The notes beneath the pieces are model-generated. The model saw only the letters and a list, made by a program, of their open reading frames with translations, was not told where the DNA came from and did not search any database. From Dimorphilus gyrociliatus (lineage: Eukaryota > Annelida > Polychaeta > Dinophilidae): 23,517 bases of DNA. The stretch lies in the NCBI GenBank assembly GCA_904063045.1, contig CAJFCJ010000171.1:1-23517 (forward strand), written 5' to 3'. A program made the position numbers and the translations under genes. Position 1 is the first letter of the stretch. The number at the start of each line of letters is the position of its first letter. Below, one piece after another: positions 1 through 8,860 of this stretch.

Positions 1-1779
1 TCTCTTCAGGATTGACTTGCTGTAAAACATGATAACTGGTTCTACTTGGAAAAGCAGGTTGTTCATGGTGACAAGTAAAAAATTGAGAACATTTGTTATT
101 CTTTTTTATCATGCTTAAGTCACAAACTACTTCTGTTGAGGCTATTGGTGAACATTGTTTAATTATAGCTAATTCTCCCATCTGACTACTGTGCATTCCC
201 AACTCATTTGTTAACACTGTGGTCAATTGAGGATCCAAATTTGCTAGTAATGCCATCATTCTGCTTCTTTGAACCAAATTGATTGCAGAGAAGACTTGAC
301 AGCTGTTGGGTAACTTTTTTAAATTCTTAAAATTTGAATCAATACCATGTAGTAAGGTAGATGTTTGGGCAGCTTCTCTCATTTCCAATGGGAATTTGTG
401 GTATGGGTTTTTACTTATCTTATGTTCAGTTTTGCTTCCTTCTTCATCTGCTTTTAGCCATTCTCATGTGTAGAGTAAAATAAATTCCTTCATAGTAATC
501 TTGAATTCTCTGGCTGGTGGTCCTTTATACCATATGCCCAATGTTGGTAATACCTTCTTTTTGATTCTTTTCTCACTGTATACATATTTTGAAATCGTGA
601 CAGATTGTCTTGTTGCCCTTGTCCAATTGACTGCTTGCAGCATTTCTTGGATATAATAGTTATCCAGCTCCCAGTAAGATGGACTAATGGGTTGTTGTAG
701 ATGATATATCACAACTTCCTTGAGTGTGCCTTTATTTCTCATTAGTTTATACTTTGTGTTTGTTTCTCTGTACCATTGGTTAAGACTTGGTAAGGGGTTG
801 TTTCGCTTGTATAGTATAATTTGTTCTTTAACTTTATTGGGATAGTTTAATAGTCGTTTTTCTTCATTCTTGCCAATCTTCTGATATTGTAGCAAATTGT
901 ATAGGTGTTCCTTGCTTGTTTCCTGTATTAAACTCTGTTCCTCCAGTGGTACTAGTACTTTTGTTCCAGGACCACCAATTCCATCAATAAACTTATCTTG
1001 ATAAGGGATGTCCAGAATAGAATACCCTGGACAAGAATAGTGACCAGCAATTTGATACAACTAATTCTGTTGCTAATTTTTATCCATGGTGATTGTTGCC
1101 CAAGTGTGTAATTATTCTTGAGGTTCCTAAAGACAATAATTGCCTCTTCTGTTTCACAATAGGACTGCCCTGGTAAACAATCTTCCAGGTAGTCCAGATT
1201 AGTTGTAATTTTCATATTAGGAGGTTGCCAATATGCTTTGCCAAACTGGATAATTGTGGTGTATTCCAGCACCTTGGTCGTTGTTGGCCATGTGTAGGCA
1301 GCAGGAAACTGATCTTGGTGGATCCAAGTGTTTCTTTTCACCATTAAAGGTTTTCCTTGAAAAGATCGTTTGTCTTTTATCATCTGTCTGCATTGATCAT
1401 GAGTTACTTTGATAACTGAGTTAACAATCCTCCTCTTCTTTGCTCCAAAGAAATAGTAAGTGTAAAAATTAGTTCTTAGATACACTTGACATTTTACTGC
1501 TCTTGTTTCAATTTCTTCCAAGTTCAATTCATAGATATCAGCTGTAATTGTCTTGGTTTCTTGTGATTCTATATTACAAGTTGGCTCATCTGCTAGATCA
1601 AATGCCTGGCTTGGTAGTTGGTTAGAACAAAAGTATAACGGTGGTTTAAATGTTAAGGTAATGTTTGCACTTGTAACATGGGCACCTTGGTAGGATGGTT
1701 TTGGGACTGTTATTGAGTGGATGCAGCCACAGATCACCATTACAGTCATCACTAGTGGAAGCCACAACATCTGTTTCAT
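1..1779 (-). pseudogene. env: Envelope-like glycoprotein (env), frameshifted, 3' end outside the window
   Basis: Starts at an ATG (1779-1777) that opens a classic signal peptide: MKQML followed by a hydrophobic run (LPLVMTVMVICG). An extracellular-type region follows, with many cysteines and N-glycosylation sites (NIT, NYT, later NWT). The reading frame is joined in frame to the end of the integrase/protease ORF upstream, so env may be made by internal initiation, splicing or cleavage of a polyprotein. That frame ends at 952, but homology-like cysteine-rich sequence continues in another frame from 1060. This second frame has one TGA (464-466) and stays open to position 1. No fusion peptide or transmembrane anchor is visible, as the C-terminal part is cut off. 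Spaced motifs such as a late GELAIIKQCSP block recall chuvirus-like class III glycoproteins captured by LTR elements; that is a tentative reading. Role if intact: membrane glycoprotein of an enveloped, possibly infectious, particle. Confidence 0.7.
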
Positions 1780-4485
1780 GTTAGCTCTTCCTGTGTTGGC
1801 TATAGTTGAATGGTTGAAAATTTTGTGTTGTTGTTCCACTCTGATAGTTATTCCATCTTCTAACTCTATATATTGTGGTTCCACTTCTTGTTGGGAATCT
1901 AATTGTTCAGAGATGATTTTAGTCTCATCTAAAAATATGACTGACTCATTGTCTGTGTCACTTGTATTTTCTTTCTCATCTTGGGATGAATCTACCACTA
2001 TGAGGGACTCATTATCTGAATGGGTTATGTCAATAATTTCACCTTCAATAATTATTGACTCATTATCCGAATGGGTTATATCAATAATTTCGCTTTCAAT
2101 AATTATTGACTCATCGTCTGAACTAGATATTTCATCTTCTCTATCAGAGATAATGTTTGCCTCTGAATCTGTATTTTGATCCAGTTCATTATTTGTTTCT
2201 GTGTCATCACTTTCAGATGAGCTTGAAGGTTCATTGAGACTGTAATTACTGTCTGTTTTGAAAGTATTGCTTGTGTCATAACCAGTATCAGAATTAGTAA
2301 CTTCCATCTCTGAGTCATCACTATCTGAACTTTCTGATGAAGAGTCATGCTGTCCCATCATGGCTATAGTGACTTTGTTTAGTTGAGGTTGCCTTATTCT
2401 TTCAGCCAGGTTCCCTTTCCTTCTATCAAATTTGAGAGAACACTGTTTAGCTTCAAAATTGAGGTTTGCTCCCACAGTTTGTAGGAAATCACAACCAAGT
2501 ATTATTGCTATGTCTAGATTTTCCATAACTATAAATTCTTGTTCCATACTTTCTCCAGCAAATTGGATATTCAGCTTTACGCTTCCTTTTTGCTTTAAAG
2601 CTTTCCCATCAGCTGAAGTTATAATTGGTAAGCCAATTGTTTCTTTATCCATAATTGTAACATCCATTAACTTGATTTCTTTTTCAGTAATAAAGGATCT
2701 CAATGCTCCTGTGTCACACAAGGCAATGACTTCTTGGCCTTTTTGATTCTTCAAACGGAATTGGAAGTCATTTCTTCCTTCTACCTGAGAAAGATATTGG
2801 AGGTGTGTTATTTCCTTCTCCACAAGGTGAAAGATTGTTGTTGCTTCTTTCCCTGTTTCCAACTTATTAGATTCATTGGCTAGTCTTAATCTGCTACCAT
2901 GTACCAACTTGCATGTATTATCATCCATTTGTATTTCATATATCCACTTTTGATGATTGACTTTTGTTATTCGGTATGGGCCTAACCATTTTAAAGAAGG
3001 GATTTTTGTTATTGCAATTCTTGCAGCATCATTTCTTAAGAATACTTCATCATCAACCTCAAAATATTTTGGAAGATTGAGATTTCTATTCTTTCTTTCC
3101 CTATATTGTTCTTTTGCCATGATGGATTTACAGAAGGCTGTAGCTCTTAACTGTACTAATTGCTGCTGGTGATTGAATACAAATAGTACATTTGTTTCAG
3201 GAGAGGTAGTATGCATTGTTACATCAATCAGTGTTCTTGTGCTGGTGCCAAAAAGAAGTTCCTGGGGTGGTAGTCTTGTACTTCCTACAGGTGATTGATT
3301 CAAAAATGCTTGAATCAAGGGTAGGTTTGCAACCCAGTTATGCTGATTTTCTTCCACCACTAATTTATTGATTTCCTTCCTCACTTCTCTATTTCTTCGT
3401 TCAACTAGTCCATTGCTCTGGCTTCTATAAGCTGTTGTTTGGATTTTCTCAATACCTAATACCTTCATAAACTCTTTAAAAGCTTTACCAACAAAGTTTC
3501 TTCCTTGATCTGTCAACATTTGTTTTGGAATTCCAAAAATGGGAAAAAATCTGTTGAAAAGAAGGTTTGCAATTTCTTTACTGGTTTGCTGTTTGAGTGC
3601 ATATAAAACTGTGTATCTACTGAAATGATCCACTATCACAAGTATGAATCTGTATGACTTAACCATGGGTAAGGGTCCCATTATATCCATGGCTACCAAC
3701 TCCATTGGTGATGCAGGGTGAAAGGTTTCTACCAAAGGGTATACTCTACTCCTACCATTCATTTGTTCACACAAAGTGCAATCCTTTATTGAATTCTCAA
3801 TCATAATCTTTAATTTTGGGTGCCAAAAGGTCTTTGTAATTATTTGTAATGTCATTCTGGGTCCATGGTGATTGTGAATTTTATTTTTATGGAATTTAGG
3901 GAGCAGAGTTAGCATCAAATGGTCAGGTAAAACCAGAATGTTTCTTTCTTCAAGGATAATCCAGATCATTTCCTTGTGAACAAACATCTCCATTATGAAA
4001 GGTGTAAAAGTTCCAAAATAAGGAATAGGTAGCTGACCATCCAATGTTAAATATTCTTTAATTGATTTTAAATTCACATCTTTTTCTTGCTCTGACTGTA
4101 AGTCAACAGAAGACAAATCAATTTTCTCTTCACTGTTATCACTGGTAGCTACAAAAGTTAACTCTGGTGTATGTTCATACTGTTCCATTTTAACTGAAAT
4201 AGAGGGAGAATTCTCCTTTTTGATCTTTCCATGAATTAGCTCTTCAAATGTTACTTTCCTTGGGGGTGTATATTCTTCTAATCTTGTTAATGCATCTGCT
4301 CTATTTTTTCGTCCTGTCACATAGTTAATTGTAAATTTTAAATCCATTAAAGCCATGACCCATTTTGCTGTGCTGACATTCAATTTGTTTTGCTTAAATG
4401 TTTGTACTAGACTCTGATGGTCAGTATATAAAAAGAATGGCTTGTCTTGAAGGTAATGTAAAAATTTCTTTACAACCCAGTAAAC
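952..4485 (-). CDS. pol: pol part 2: RNase H end, integrase, second retropepsin-like domain, acidic tail, env start
   Basis: The frame resumes at about 4485 after the RNase H frameshift (YTDHQSL at about 4420) and runs without a usual ATG; the first 34 codons before the TTG at 4383 belong to it. Numbering from 4383: integrase zinc finger with H165, H173, C202, C205; catalytic D233, D292, E328 (D,35,E spacing); GPY-type C-terminal module around 468-500 (WLGPYRI). Then comes an unexpected second aspartic-protease-like domain, about 535-655, with CDTG at 556-559 and the flap-distal block IILGCDFLQ at 627-635. Next is a Ser/Asp/Glu-rich region (about 680-840) and the env signal peptide from residue 869. 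Integrase inserts the cDNA into host DNA. Family identity is certain from the motifs; the role of the second protease and the acidic tail is unknown. Confidence 0.9.
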   Translation of the reverse strand, partial: VYWVVKKFLHYLQDKPFFLYTDHQSLVQTFKQNKLNVSTAKWVMALMDLKFTINYVTGRKNRADALTRLEEYTPPRKVTFEELIHGKIKKENSPSISVKMEQYEHTPELTFVATSDNSEEKIDLSSVDLQSEQEKDVNLKSIKEYLTLDGQLPIPYFGTFTPFIMEMFVHKEMIWIILEERNILVLPDHLMLTLLPKFHKNKIHNHHGPRMTLQIITKTFWHPKLKIMIENSIKDCTLCEQMNGRSRVYPLVETFHPASPMELVAMDIMGPLPMVKSYRFILVIVDHFSRYTVLYALKQQTSKEIANLLFNRFFPIFGIPKQMLTDQGRNFVGKAFKEFMKVLGIEKIQTTAYRSQSNGLVERRNREVRKEINKLVVEENQHNWVANLPLIQAFLNQSPVGSTRLPPQELLFGTSTRTLIDVTMHTTSPETNVLFVFNHQQQLVQLRATAFCKSIMAKEQYRERKNRNLNLPKYFEVDDEVFLRNDAARIAITKIPSLKWLGPYRITKVNHQKWIYEIQMDDNTCKLVHGSRLRLANESNKLETGKEATTIFHLVEKEITHLQYLSQVEGRNDFQFRLKNQKGQEVIALCDTGALRSFITEKEIKLMDVTIMDKETIGLPIITSADGKALKQKGSVKLNIQFAGESMEQEFIVMENLDIAIILGCDFLQTVGANLNFEAKQCSLKFDRRKGNLAERIRQPQLNKVTIAMMGQHDSSSESSDSDDSEMEVTNSDTGYDTSNTFKTDSNYSLNEPSSSSESDDTETNNELDQNTDSEANIISDREDEISSSDDESIIIESEIIDITHSDNESIIIEGEIIDITHSDNESLIVVDSSQDEKENTSDTDNESVIFLDETKIISEQLDSQQEVEPQYIELEDGITIRVEQQHKIFNHSTIANTGRANMKQMLWLPLVMTVMVICGCIHSITVPKPSYQGAHVTSANITLTFKPPLYFCSNQLPSQAFDLADEPTCNIESQETKTITADIYELNLEEIETRAVKCQVYLRTNFYTYYFFGAKKRRIVNSVIKVTHDQCRQMIKDKRSFQGKPLMVKRNTWIHQDQFPAAYTWPTTTKVLEYTTIIQFGKAYWQPPNMKITTNLDYLEDCLPGQSYCETEEAIIVFRNLKNNYTLGQQSPWIKISNRISCIKLLVTILVQGILFWTSLIKISLLMELVVLEQKY
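2005..2118 (-). repeat. 17-codon tandem repeat coding SUMO-interaction-like motifs
   Basis: Two adjacent 51-bp units code for DDESIIIESEIIDITHS and DNESIIIEGEIIDITHS; a diverged DNESLIVVDSS unit follows and a fourth, DNESVIFLDE, lies about 40 bp downstream (about 1923-1955). Each unit is a short run of Ile/Val flanked by Asp, Glu and Ser, the layout of SUMO-interacting motifs. They lie in the acidic region between the second protease-like domain and env. Confidence 0.75.
2419..2781 (-). other. Second retropepsin-like domain, downstream of integrase
   Basis: The translated segment has a hydrophobic-hydrophobic-DTG active-site strand (ALCDTG, Asp codon 2713-2715) followed by RSFI, and about 70 residues later IILGCDFLQ..GA.L.F. 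The normal protease in the same element has LIDSG..RSFI and IIGCDFLQ..GATLDF, so both landmarks match. Retropepsins act as dimers with one DTG or DSG per subunit, so both domains could be active or one could have been recruited for another task. Most likely an internal duplication of the protease domain followed by divergence. Confidence 0.75.
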
Positions 4486-7316
4486 CCAAATGCTTCCTTT
4501 TGATAGGCTGCATATTTCATTTGATTATTGTTGAATTGTTTTGAAGCGTAGGCAATGGGTTTCATTGTTTTCTTCCCATTCTCATCTACATAAACTTGTT
4601 CAAGAACTCCTCCTACAGCTACATTCGATGCATCTGTTGTTAAGTGAAAATCTTTAGCAAAATCAGGTAGTTGTAATACAGGAGGGTTAACTACTGCATC
4701 TCTCAACTTGAAAAATGATTGCTTGGCTTCCTCAGTCCATTGCAATTTATCCTTTTTCCCATGTAGTTTCATTAACATATACAGAGGTTTAGCTACTCTT
4801 GCAAAATCTTGTATAAATTTTCTGTAATAGCCACAAAATGCAACAAAGCTTAGTAGTGAATTTGCAAACACTGGTGGCTGTAAATTATATAATTTATCTG
4901 TCTTGGACTTATCTGTTTCAATCCCCTTTTCTGATACAATGTGTCCCAAGAATTGAACTTGTTCTTTCAAAAACACACATTTACTTAGTTTAATCTTAAA
5001 ATTGTACTTTTGAATCTGTTGAAGAATGGTCTCCAATGCTTCCCAATGTTGGTCCAGCGACTTGGTAAATATTATTATGTCATCAAGGTAGTTTAGGCAC
5101 AAATGCTTTACATCCTTTAGCACAAATGAATTCATTACATAACTAAAATGAGGAGGGGCATTGGTTAATCCAAAAGGCATCTTAATAAATTCAAACAAGC
5201 CAAAAGGTGTAATAAATGCTGTTTTAGACCTATCTTCTTTCTTGATGTTAATGTGGTGGTATGCACTTGTCAAATCCATTGTAGAAAAGAATTTATTTCC
5301 TCCTCCCAAATGGTCAAAAAGATCATCTTGATTTGGCAGTGGATACTTGTTTTTAACTGTCATTTTGTTTAGTTTTCTATAATCTACACACATTCGTAGA
5401 CTACCTTCCTTCTTTCTTACGAAAACAATTGGTGAAGCCCAATTGCTCTTGCTTGGTTGAATAACTTTGCTTTTTACCAATTCAGCTATCTGTTGCTTAC
5501 ATTCTTCTTGTTTTTGAGGAGGCATTCTATATGGCCTTTGTCTATATGGTGTTGAACCTGGTTCAAGAGTTATTTCCAAGGGTGGTACCTCTGGATTGCC
5601 AATATCAAATCTGTCTTCTGCAATAGTTTCTTTATATTTTGCCAGAATTTGGGTAACTTTGTTCTTCATCTCGGGATTTTCTTGTTCAATTGTTGTCTGA
5701 AGGGTATGTATTTGACTCTCATTCTTTTTCATAATAAGAGGAACTGGGTAAAACCCTTTGAAAGATAAGTGTTGTGTTCCAACAGGGTAATTCTTTTCTG
5801 TACCTGGCTGGAGTATAATCTGTCTCTTGCCAAAGTCAAGGGTAGCTCCATTTTGTTGTAGAAAGTCACACCCAATAATACATTGTTGTGTAATGATTTT
5901 GTTGATCAGAAAGCGTTGTTTAATAATCTTTTCATTAAAATAAAGTCTGAGAATGATTTCTCCACATATCTCGATGCTATTTCCTGAAGCATCTCTAGCA
6001 TTTTTCACAGTTTGTTCTGGGAAGGATGCTTTTCCTTGAACTTGTCTTAATACCTTTTTTGAAATGAAAGATCTGTCACTACCAGAGTCTATCAAGGCAT
6101 CAAACTTAAAACCAGTATTAGTTTCAAATTGTCCAATAAATGTTGAAGCATTTCGCTCAGATTGTTTGCTTTGTAACAGCTGACAAGTGGATTCGTCACT
6201 ATCTGAAAAACAGAGAATATCTTGAACTTCGTCGTTTTCTGACATGCTTTCATTGTCTAATGTTTCTAATTTTTGTAGCTTAGGTTCCTCTTTCAGTATC
6301 GTCTTTGCTGGTTGATTTTTCTTATAATACCTATTTGTTGTAGTTGGTGCATACTTTTGGACTTTTTGGCTTGAAAACTTTTCTTTAGTAGCATTTTTGT
6401 TGTCAGGTACATGCTTTCTATTCCAGAAATTTGGGGTTTCTGTAGAAGCATCTTTTCTGATTACCTGGGTCTTTTTGGTCTCTTTTCTTTGTTGAGTTTC
6501 CAATTTTGACACCATTGTGATCGGTTTTCTTTGAGTTAGTTTTAATGAAGTTTCTGCTTGCTTAGCAGCCTCATATAGTTCTGCCAATGTTTGACATTTA
6601 GGATGTAAGGTGTACACTAAATGTAGAATATCCTGTTGTAATCCTCTTTGTAAAACTTCCATCAGTTTTATTTCTTTCATAGTTGCAAGCAATTGTGGTT
6701 CCATTGGTCTAGGTGGAGAAAACCTCTTTATCAATTTCTTTGCTCTATTAACAAACTGAACCACACTTTCGCCATTCATTTGCTTTAAGTTAAGCAATTT
6801 CTCCTGATACTCCAAAGGATCTAGATCAAATTCGTCATGGAGGGCTTTCCATATTTCCTCCACAGTAGGCTCTCCATCCAGAGCCAACACCAAATCCTTT
6901 GCAGGACCAGTTAAATAATCTAAAAGATTTGCTTTCACAACATCTTCTCCTATCCAACCATAAGCATAACATGCCTGATTAAAGTCTTCTTTGAATTTTG
7001 AACACTCCTTGCTTCCATCATACAACTTGAGAATAGTTCTTTGAGGGCGGTCCCAAGCAGCCCTTAATGCTTGAATTACTGTTGTGATATCAACATTTGG
7101 GTTCTGTGCTGGGTGATGTGTTCCATCTCCATGATCTGTTGGAATTGTGATTCGATTTCTTTTCATTTCACTCACCAATCTATCATAGTCTTCAATTAGT
7201 CTTTGTTGCCTTTCTGACATTCCTGCTGGCTGAATTGTAATTGTTGGAGTTGCTGGGGTTGAAGGGTTAGAGTCTGTAACTGCCCCAGTGGCGTTTCCAT
7301 TTCCTCCTTCTGCCAT
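4470..7316 (-). CDS. gag-pol: gag-pol part 1: Gag, protease, reverse transcriptase, RNase H (5' part)
   Basis: The start is the ATG at 7316-7314 (MAEGG), 37 bases past the primer binding site; the frame is open further upstream but without an ATG. 948 residues. Gag (about 1-360): a helical capsid-like region near 75-265 (FKEDFNQACY, VVQFVNRAKK), then a basic stretch. There is no CCHC zinc knuckle. Protease about 395-500 with D410-S-G and IIGCDFLQ at 480-487. Reverse transcriptase about 580-800: D681 (TMDLTSAYH), FGLTNAPPHF near 715-724, catalytic YLDD at 743-746. RNase H from about 885 with TTDAS at 893-897. Gag and pol share one frame, with no shift between them. The frame ends at TAA 4470-4472 inside RNase H; the rest of RNase H continues one frame away from 4485, so one base is out of register. 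Copies the RNA genome into DNA in a cytoplasmic particle if intact. Confidence 0.93.
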   Translation of the reverse strand: MAEGGNGNATGAVTDSNPSTPATPTITIQPAGMSERQQRLIEDYDRLVSEMKRNRITIPTDHGDGTHHPAQNPNVDITTVIQALRAAWDRPQRTILKLYDGSKECSKFKEDFNQACYAYGWIGEDVVKANLLDYLTGPAKDLVLALDGEPTVEEIWKALHDEFDLDPLEYQEKLLNLKQMNGESVVQFVNRAKKLIKRFSPPRPMEPQLLATMKEIKLMEVLQRGLQQDILHLVYTLHPKCQTLAELYEAAKQAETSLKLTQRKPITMVSKLETQQRKETKKTQVIRKDASTETPNFWNRKHVPDNKNATKEKFSSQKVQKYAPTTTNRYYKKNQPAKTILKEEPKLQKLETLDNESMSENDEVQDILCFSDSDESTCQLLQSKQSERNASTFIGQFETNTGFKFDALIDSGSDRSFISKKVLRQVQGKASFPEQTVKNARDASGNSIEICGEIILRLYFNEKIIKQRFLINKIITQQCIIGCDFLQQNGATLDFGKRQIILQPGTEKNYPVGTQHLSFKGFYPVPLIMKKNESQIHTLQTTIEQENPEMKNKVTQILAKYKETIAEDRFDIGNPEVPPLEITLEPGSTPYRQRPYRMPPQKQEECKQQIAELVKSKVIQPSKSNWASPIVFVRKKEGSLRMCVDYRKLNKMTVKNKYPLPNQDDLFDHLGGGNKFFSTMDLTSAYHHINIKKEDRSKTAFITPFGLFEFIKMPFGLTNAPPHFSYVMNSFVLKDVKHLCLNYLDDIIIFTKSLDQHWEALETILQQIQKYNFKIKLSKCVFLKEQVQFLGHIVSEKGIETDKSKTDKLYNLQPPVFANSLLSFVAFCGYYRKFIQDFARVAKPLYMLMKLHGKKDKLQWTEEAKQSFFKLRDAVVNPPVLQLPDFAKDFHLTTDASNVAVGGVLEQVYVDENGKKTMKPIAYASKQFNNNQMKYAAYQKEAFGFTGL

Positions 7317-7352
7317 ATTTACTTTCTCAAAACTTTTGAATAAACCAAAAGA

Positions 7353-7372
7353 ATATCCTGTCGACTGCGCCA
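7353..7372 (-). other. Primer binding site of the LTR element
   Basis: The minus strand reads TGGCGCAGTCGACAGGATAT directly after the presumed LTR end (ACA, then AATT). TGG at the start pairs with the CCA end of a tRNA, and TGGCGC starts are common in insect-type Ty3/gypsy elements, where they are read as serine-tRNA sites. The exact tRNA was not checked. Position between the LTR and the Gag ATG is as expected. Confidence 0.7.
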
Positions 7373-7469
7373 AATTTGTACTGCTCTTGCTGGCAAAATC
7401 TATGCGTTTGCAAGTTATAACAATACTGGTTCTACTCGAACCTTTAAACAAATGTTTAAATTAAAATGG

Positions 7470-7475
7470 TTTATT
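7470..7475 (-). terminator. Polyadenylation signal (AATAAA) in the LTR
   Basis: AATAAA on the minus strand downstream of the LTR TATA box and upstream of the primer binding site, as expected for the R region of an LTR. Confidence 0.5.
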
Positions 7476-7677
7476 CGCAATAATAATACTTAAGCAAGTA
7501 ACAATATGAGAGTTCAATAGCAGAGTAGATAGTTTGTAATAGCAGGTTGCCAAATTACCAAACTGTCTTCCAATGTTGAGGAGTAGATGGATGGTTCCAG
7601 TGGAGGTTGTTTCCAGATGATTTTCCCAGGTCCTTGGGTCCAGATGGAAGCTGCATGCCAAATGAGAATAATGAGGA

Positions 7678-7685
7678 TTTATATA
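7678..7685 (-). promoter_or_regulatory. TATA box of the LTR
   Basis: The minus strand reads TATATAAA, about 200 bases upstream of the AATAAA signal and about 300 bases upstream of the primer binding site. This is the expected place for the U3 promoter driving the genomic RNA. Confidence 0.55.
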
Positions 7686-7790
7686 CTTTGAGGTTTGTCT
7701 CTGACATCCAATCATCACTTTACAGTTGCCAAAATGTGTAGTTCATATTTATCTTTAGTAACAGGATGTTACAAGGTTCAACATTTAGGA

Positions 7791-7857
7791 AGGTTAATTG
7801 AATTATAACTTGGCCACACCCTAGGCAAGTTAATTAAATTATAACTTGGCCAAACCT
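7791..7857. repeat. Two 36-bp-spaced direct repeats beside or inside the LTR
   Basis: GTTAATT(G/A)AATTATAACTTGGCCA occurs at about 7792 and again at about 7828. Spacing is 36 bp. If the LTR reaches 7952 these are U3 repeats, a place where enhancer repeats are common; otherwise they are flanking DNA. Confidence 0.7.
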
Positions 7858-8024
7858 TTATTGGTAATTAAAGATGAACCTTCAAGCTGACTAATCAGAC
7901 TTATGTTTGGCCAATGTTATAGCATTTTCTTGCGTAGGTTTTAAGATGTACATGTATATGTTGCATAAAATAATAGAGTTCAAGCATGTAAAATATAACC
8001 AAAGTTGTACATTATTTTACTTAA

Positions 8025-8180
8025 AACTATTTTGTAACTTTTCTCCAAAACTACTGGGCTGATTTTGTTCATTCTTTTTTTAAAATACTCATCTTTAAAT
8101 TTCTAATAAGATGGCATATATGCTGAAAGCTGAAAGCTAAATAGGTCATGTGACCTAGAAAAAAAATTTTAGGCGGAAAA
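8025..8180. repeat. Dispersed repeat, copy 1
   Basis: Shares with 8708-8860 the string TTTTCTCCAAAACTACTGG, then TTCATT..TTTTAAAA, AATAAGATGG and AATAGGTCA.GTGACCTAGA in the same order. This is a diverged direct repeat about 685 bp apart. Sequences of this style are widespread non-coding repeats in invertebrate genomes. No ORF. Confidence 0.75.
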
Positions 8181-8707
8181 GAAAAATACAAGTATTGGGT
8201 TGATTTTAAGATACAATAACTTTTTTATCTAACTCTAGAATCTTAAGCATCTTAATCTCAAGAAAATCCAATAAGTCATTTATGAAAAATGGCATGTTTT
8301 AGTTAACAAATGTTACAAAAGATATCATTAAGAATTATTATGAAATTACTTAAAATTGGAAATAAAGTAGCATAGTTACACCTACAAAATTGATATAAAA
8401 TTCTTTACATATTGGAACTTGACATTTAATACCTTCTTTCTGATCTTTTGACTTTATTAATTATACATCTGCATCTTAAAATCAACATAGACTTCAGATT
8501 AGAATGAAACATCTCAAGTTACACCTAAGAAATGGATAGTGAACTTCAATTTTAACAAACTTATATAACTACTATATTATCTTTATTTAATTTCTTTTTA
8601 TCTGTTTAATTTGCTAAAAATTTGCTAATGACCTAGTTAACTTGACCTACTTTCCCTCTGGGGTGCAGTGAAAATAGACGAAACAATAGTATTATCCTAC
8701 TTTTCCA

Positions 8708-8860
8708 CTTATAACTATTTTGTCACTTTTCTCCAAAACTACTGGACCAATTTTATTCATTTTTTTAAAACAAGCGCCATTTAATTTCCAATAAGATGGT
8801 GCAAGCTCTGATAACTTAATAGGTCAAGTGACCTAGAAAAAATTTTTACATGGAAGAGAG
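8708..8860. repeat. Dispersed repeat, copy 2
   Basis: Direct, diverged copy of 8025-8180 with the same block order. Its tail (GACCTAGAAAAAATTTTT) also resembles the tails of the conserved intron blocks in the leaders of genes A and B, so all four may descend from one repeat family. Confidence 0.7.

Larger units (their letters stand above)
1..7952 (-). mobile_element. Env-bearing Ty3/gypsy-type LTR retrotransposon, 3' end cut by the window
   Basis: Seen: on the minus strand, in order, a putative LTR, a TGGCGC primer binding site, gag, aspartic protease, reverse transcriptase (YLDD), RNase H, integrase (HHCC then DDE), a second protease-like domain, an acidic tail and an envelope-like protein with signal peptide. 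The order PR-RT-RH-IN is that of Ty3/gypsy (Metaviridae) elements. The 3' LTR would lie left of position 1, so the LTR pair, polypurine tract and target duplication cannot be checked. At least two frameshifts (about 4486 and about 1060) and one TGA (464-466) break the coding frames, so this copy is probably defective unless these are assembly errors. The right boundary is uncertain (7773 or 7952). Confidence 0.9.
7377..7952 (-). repeat. 5' LTR (inner end near 7377; outer end uncertain)
   Basis: Inner end: minus strand ends in GTACA, four bases before the primer binding site. Inside it are a TATA box (7678-7685) and an AATAAA signal (7470-7475) in the right order for U3-R-U5. Two outer ends are plausible: 7952 (minus strand starts TGTAC, a perfect 5-bp inverted match to the inner end, LTR 576 bp) or 7773 (starts TGTAAC, LTR 397 bp). 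The longer form takes in the paired 36-bp repeats as U3 repeats. The second LTR is outside the window, so this is not confirmed. Confidence 0.55.

Noticed and set aside
2103-2348. Minus-strand 81-codon ORF within the acidic region
   Set aside because: It overlaps the pol frame in another frame and has low-complexity content caused by the GA/TC-rich repeats.
1721-3172. Plus-strand ORFs at 1721-2179, 2432-2746 and 2957-3172
   Set aside because: They lie opposite the integrase, second protease and acidic tail; the translations are antisense shadows (Ser/Ile-rich opposite the Asp/Glu/Asn repeats).
4470-4500. Programmed frameshift in RNase H at GGGTTTA
   Set aside because: The heptamer is not in the phase needed for either frame, and a shift inside RNase H makes no sense for ratio control; a mutation or sequence error is simpler.
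7461-7718. Minus-strand 85-codon ORF in the LTR
   Set aside because: It spans TATA, AATAAA and LTR sequence and has no recognisable protein feature.
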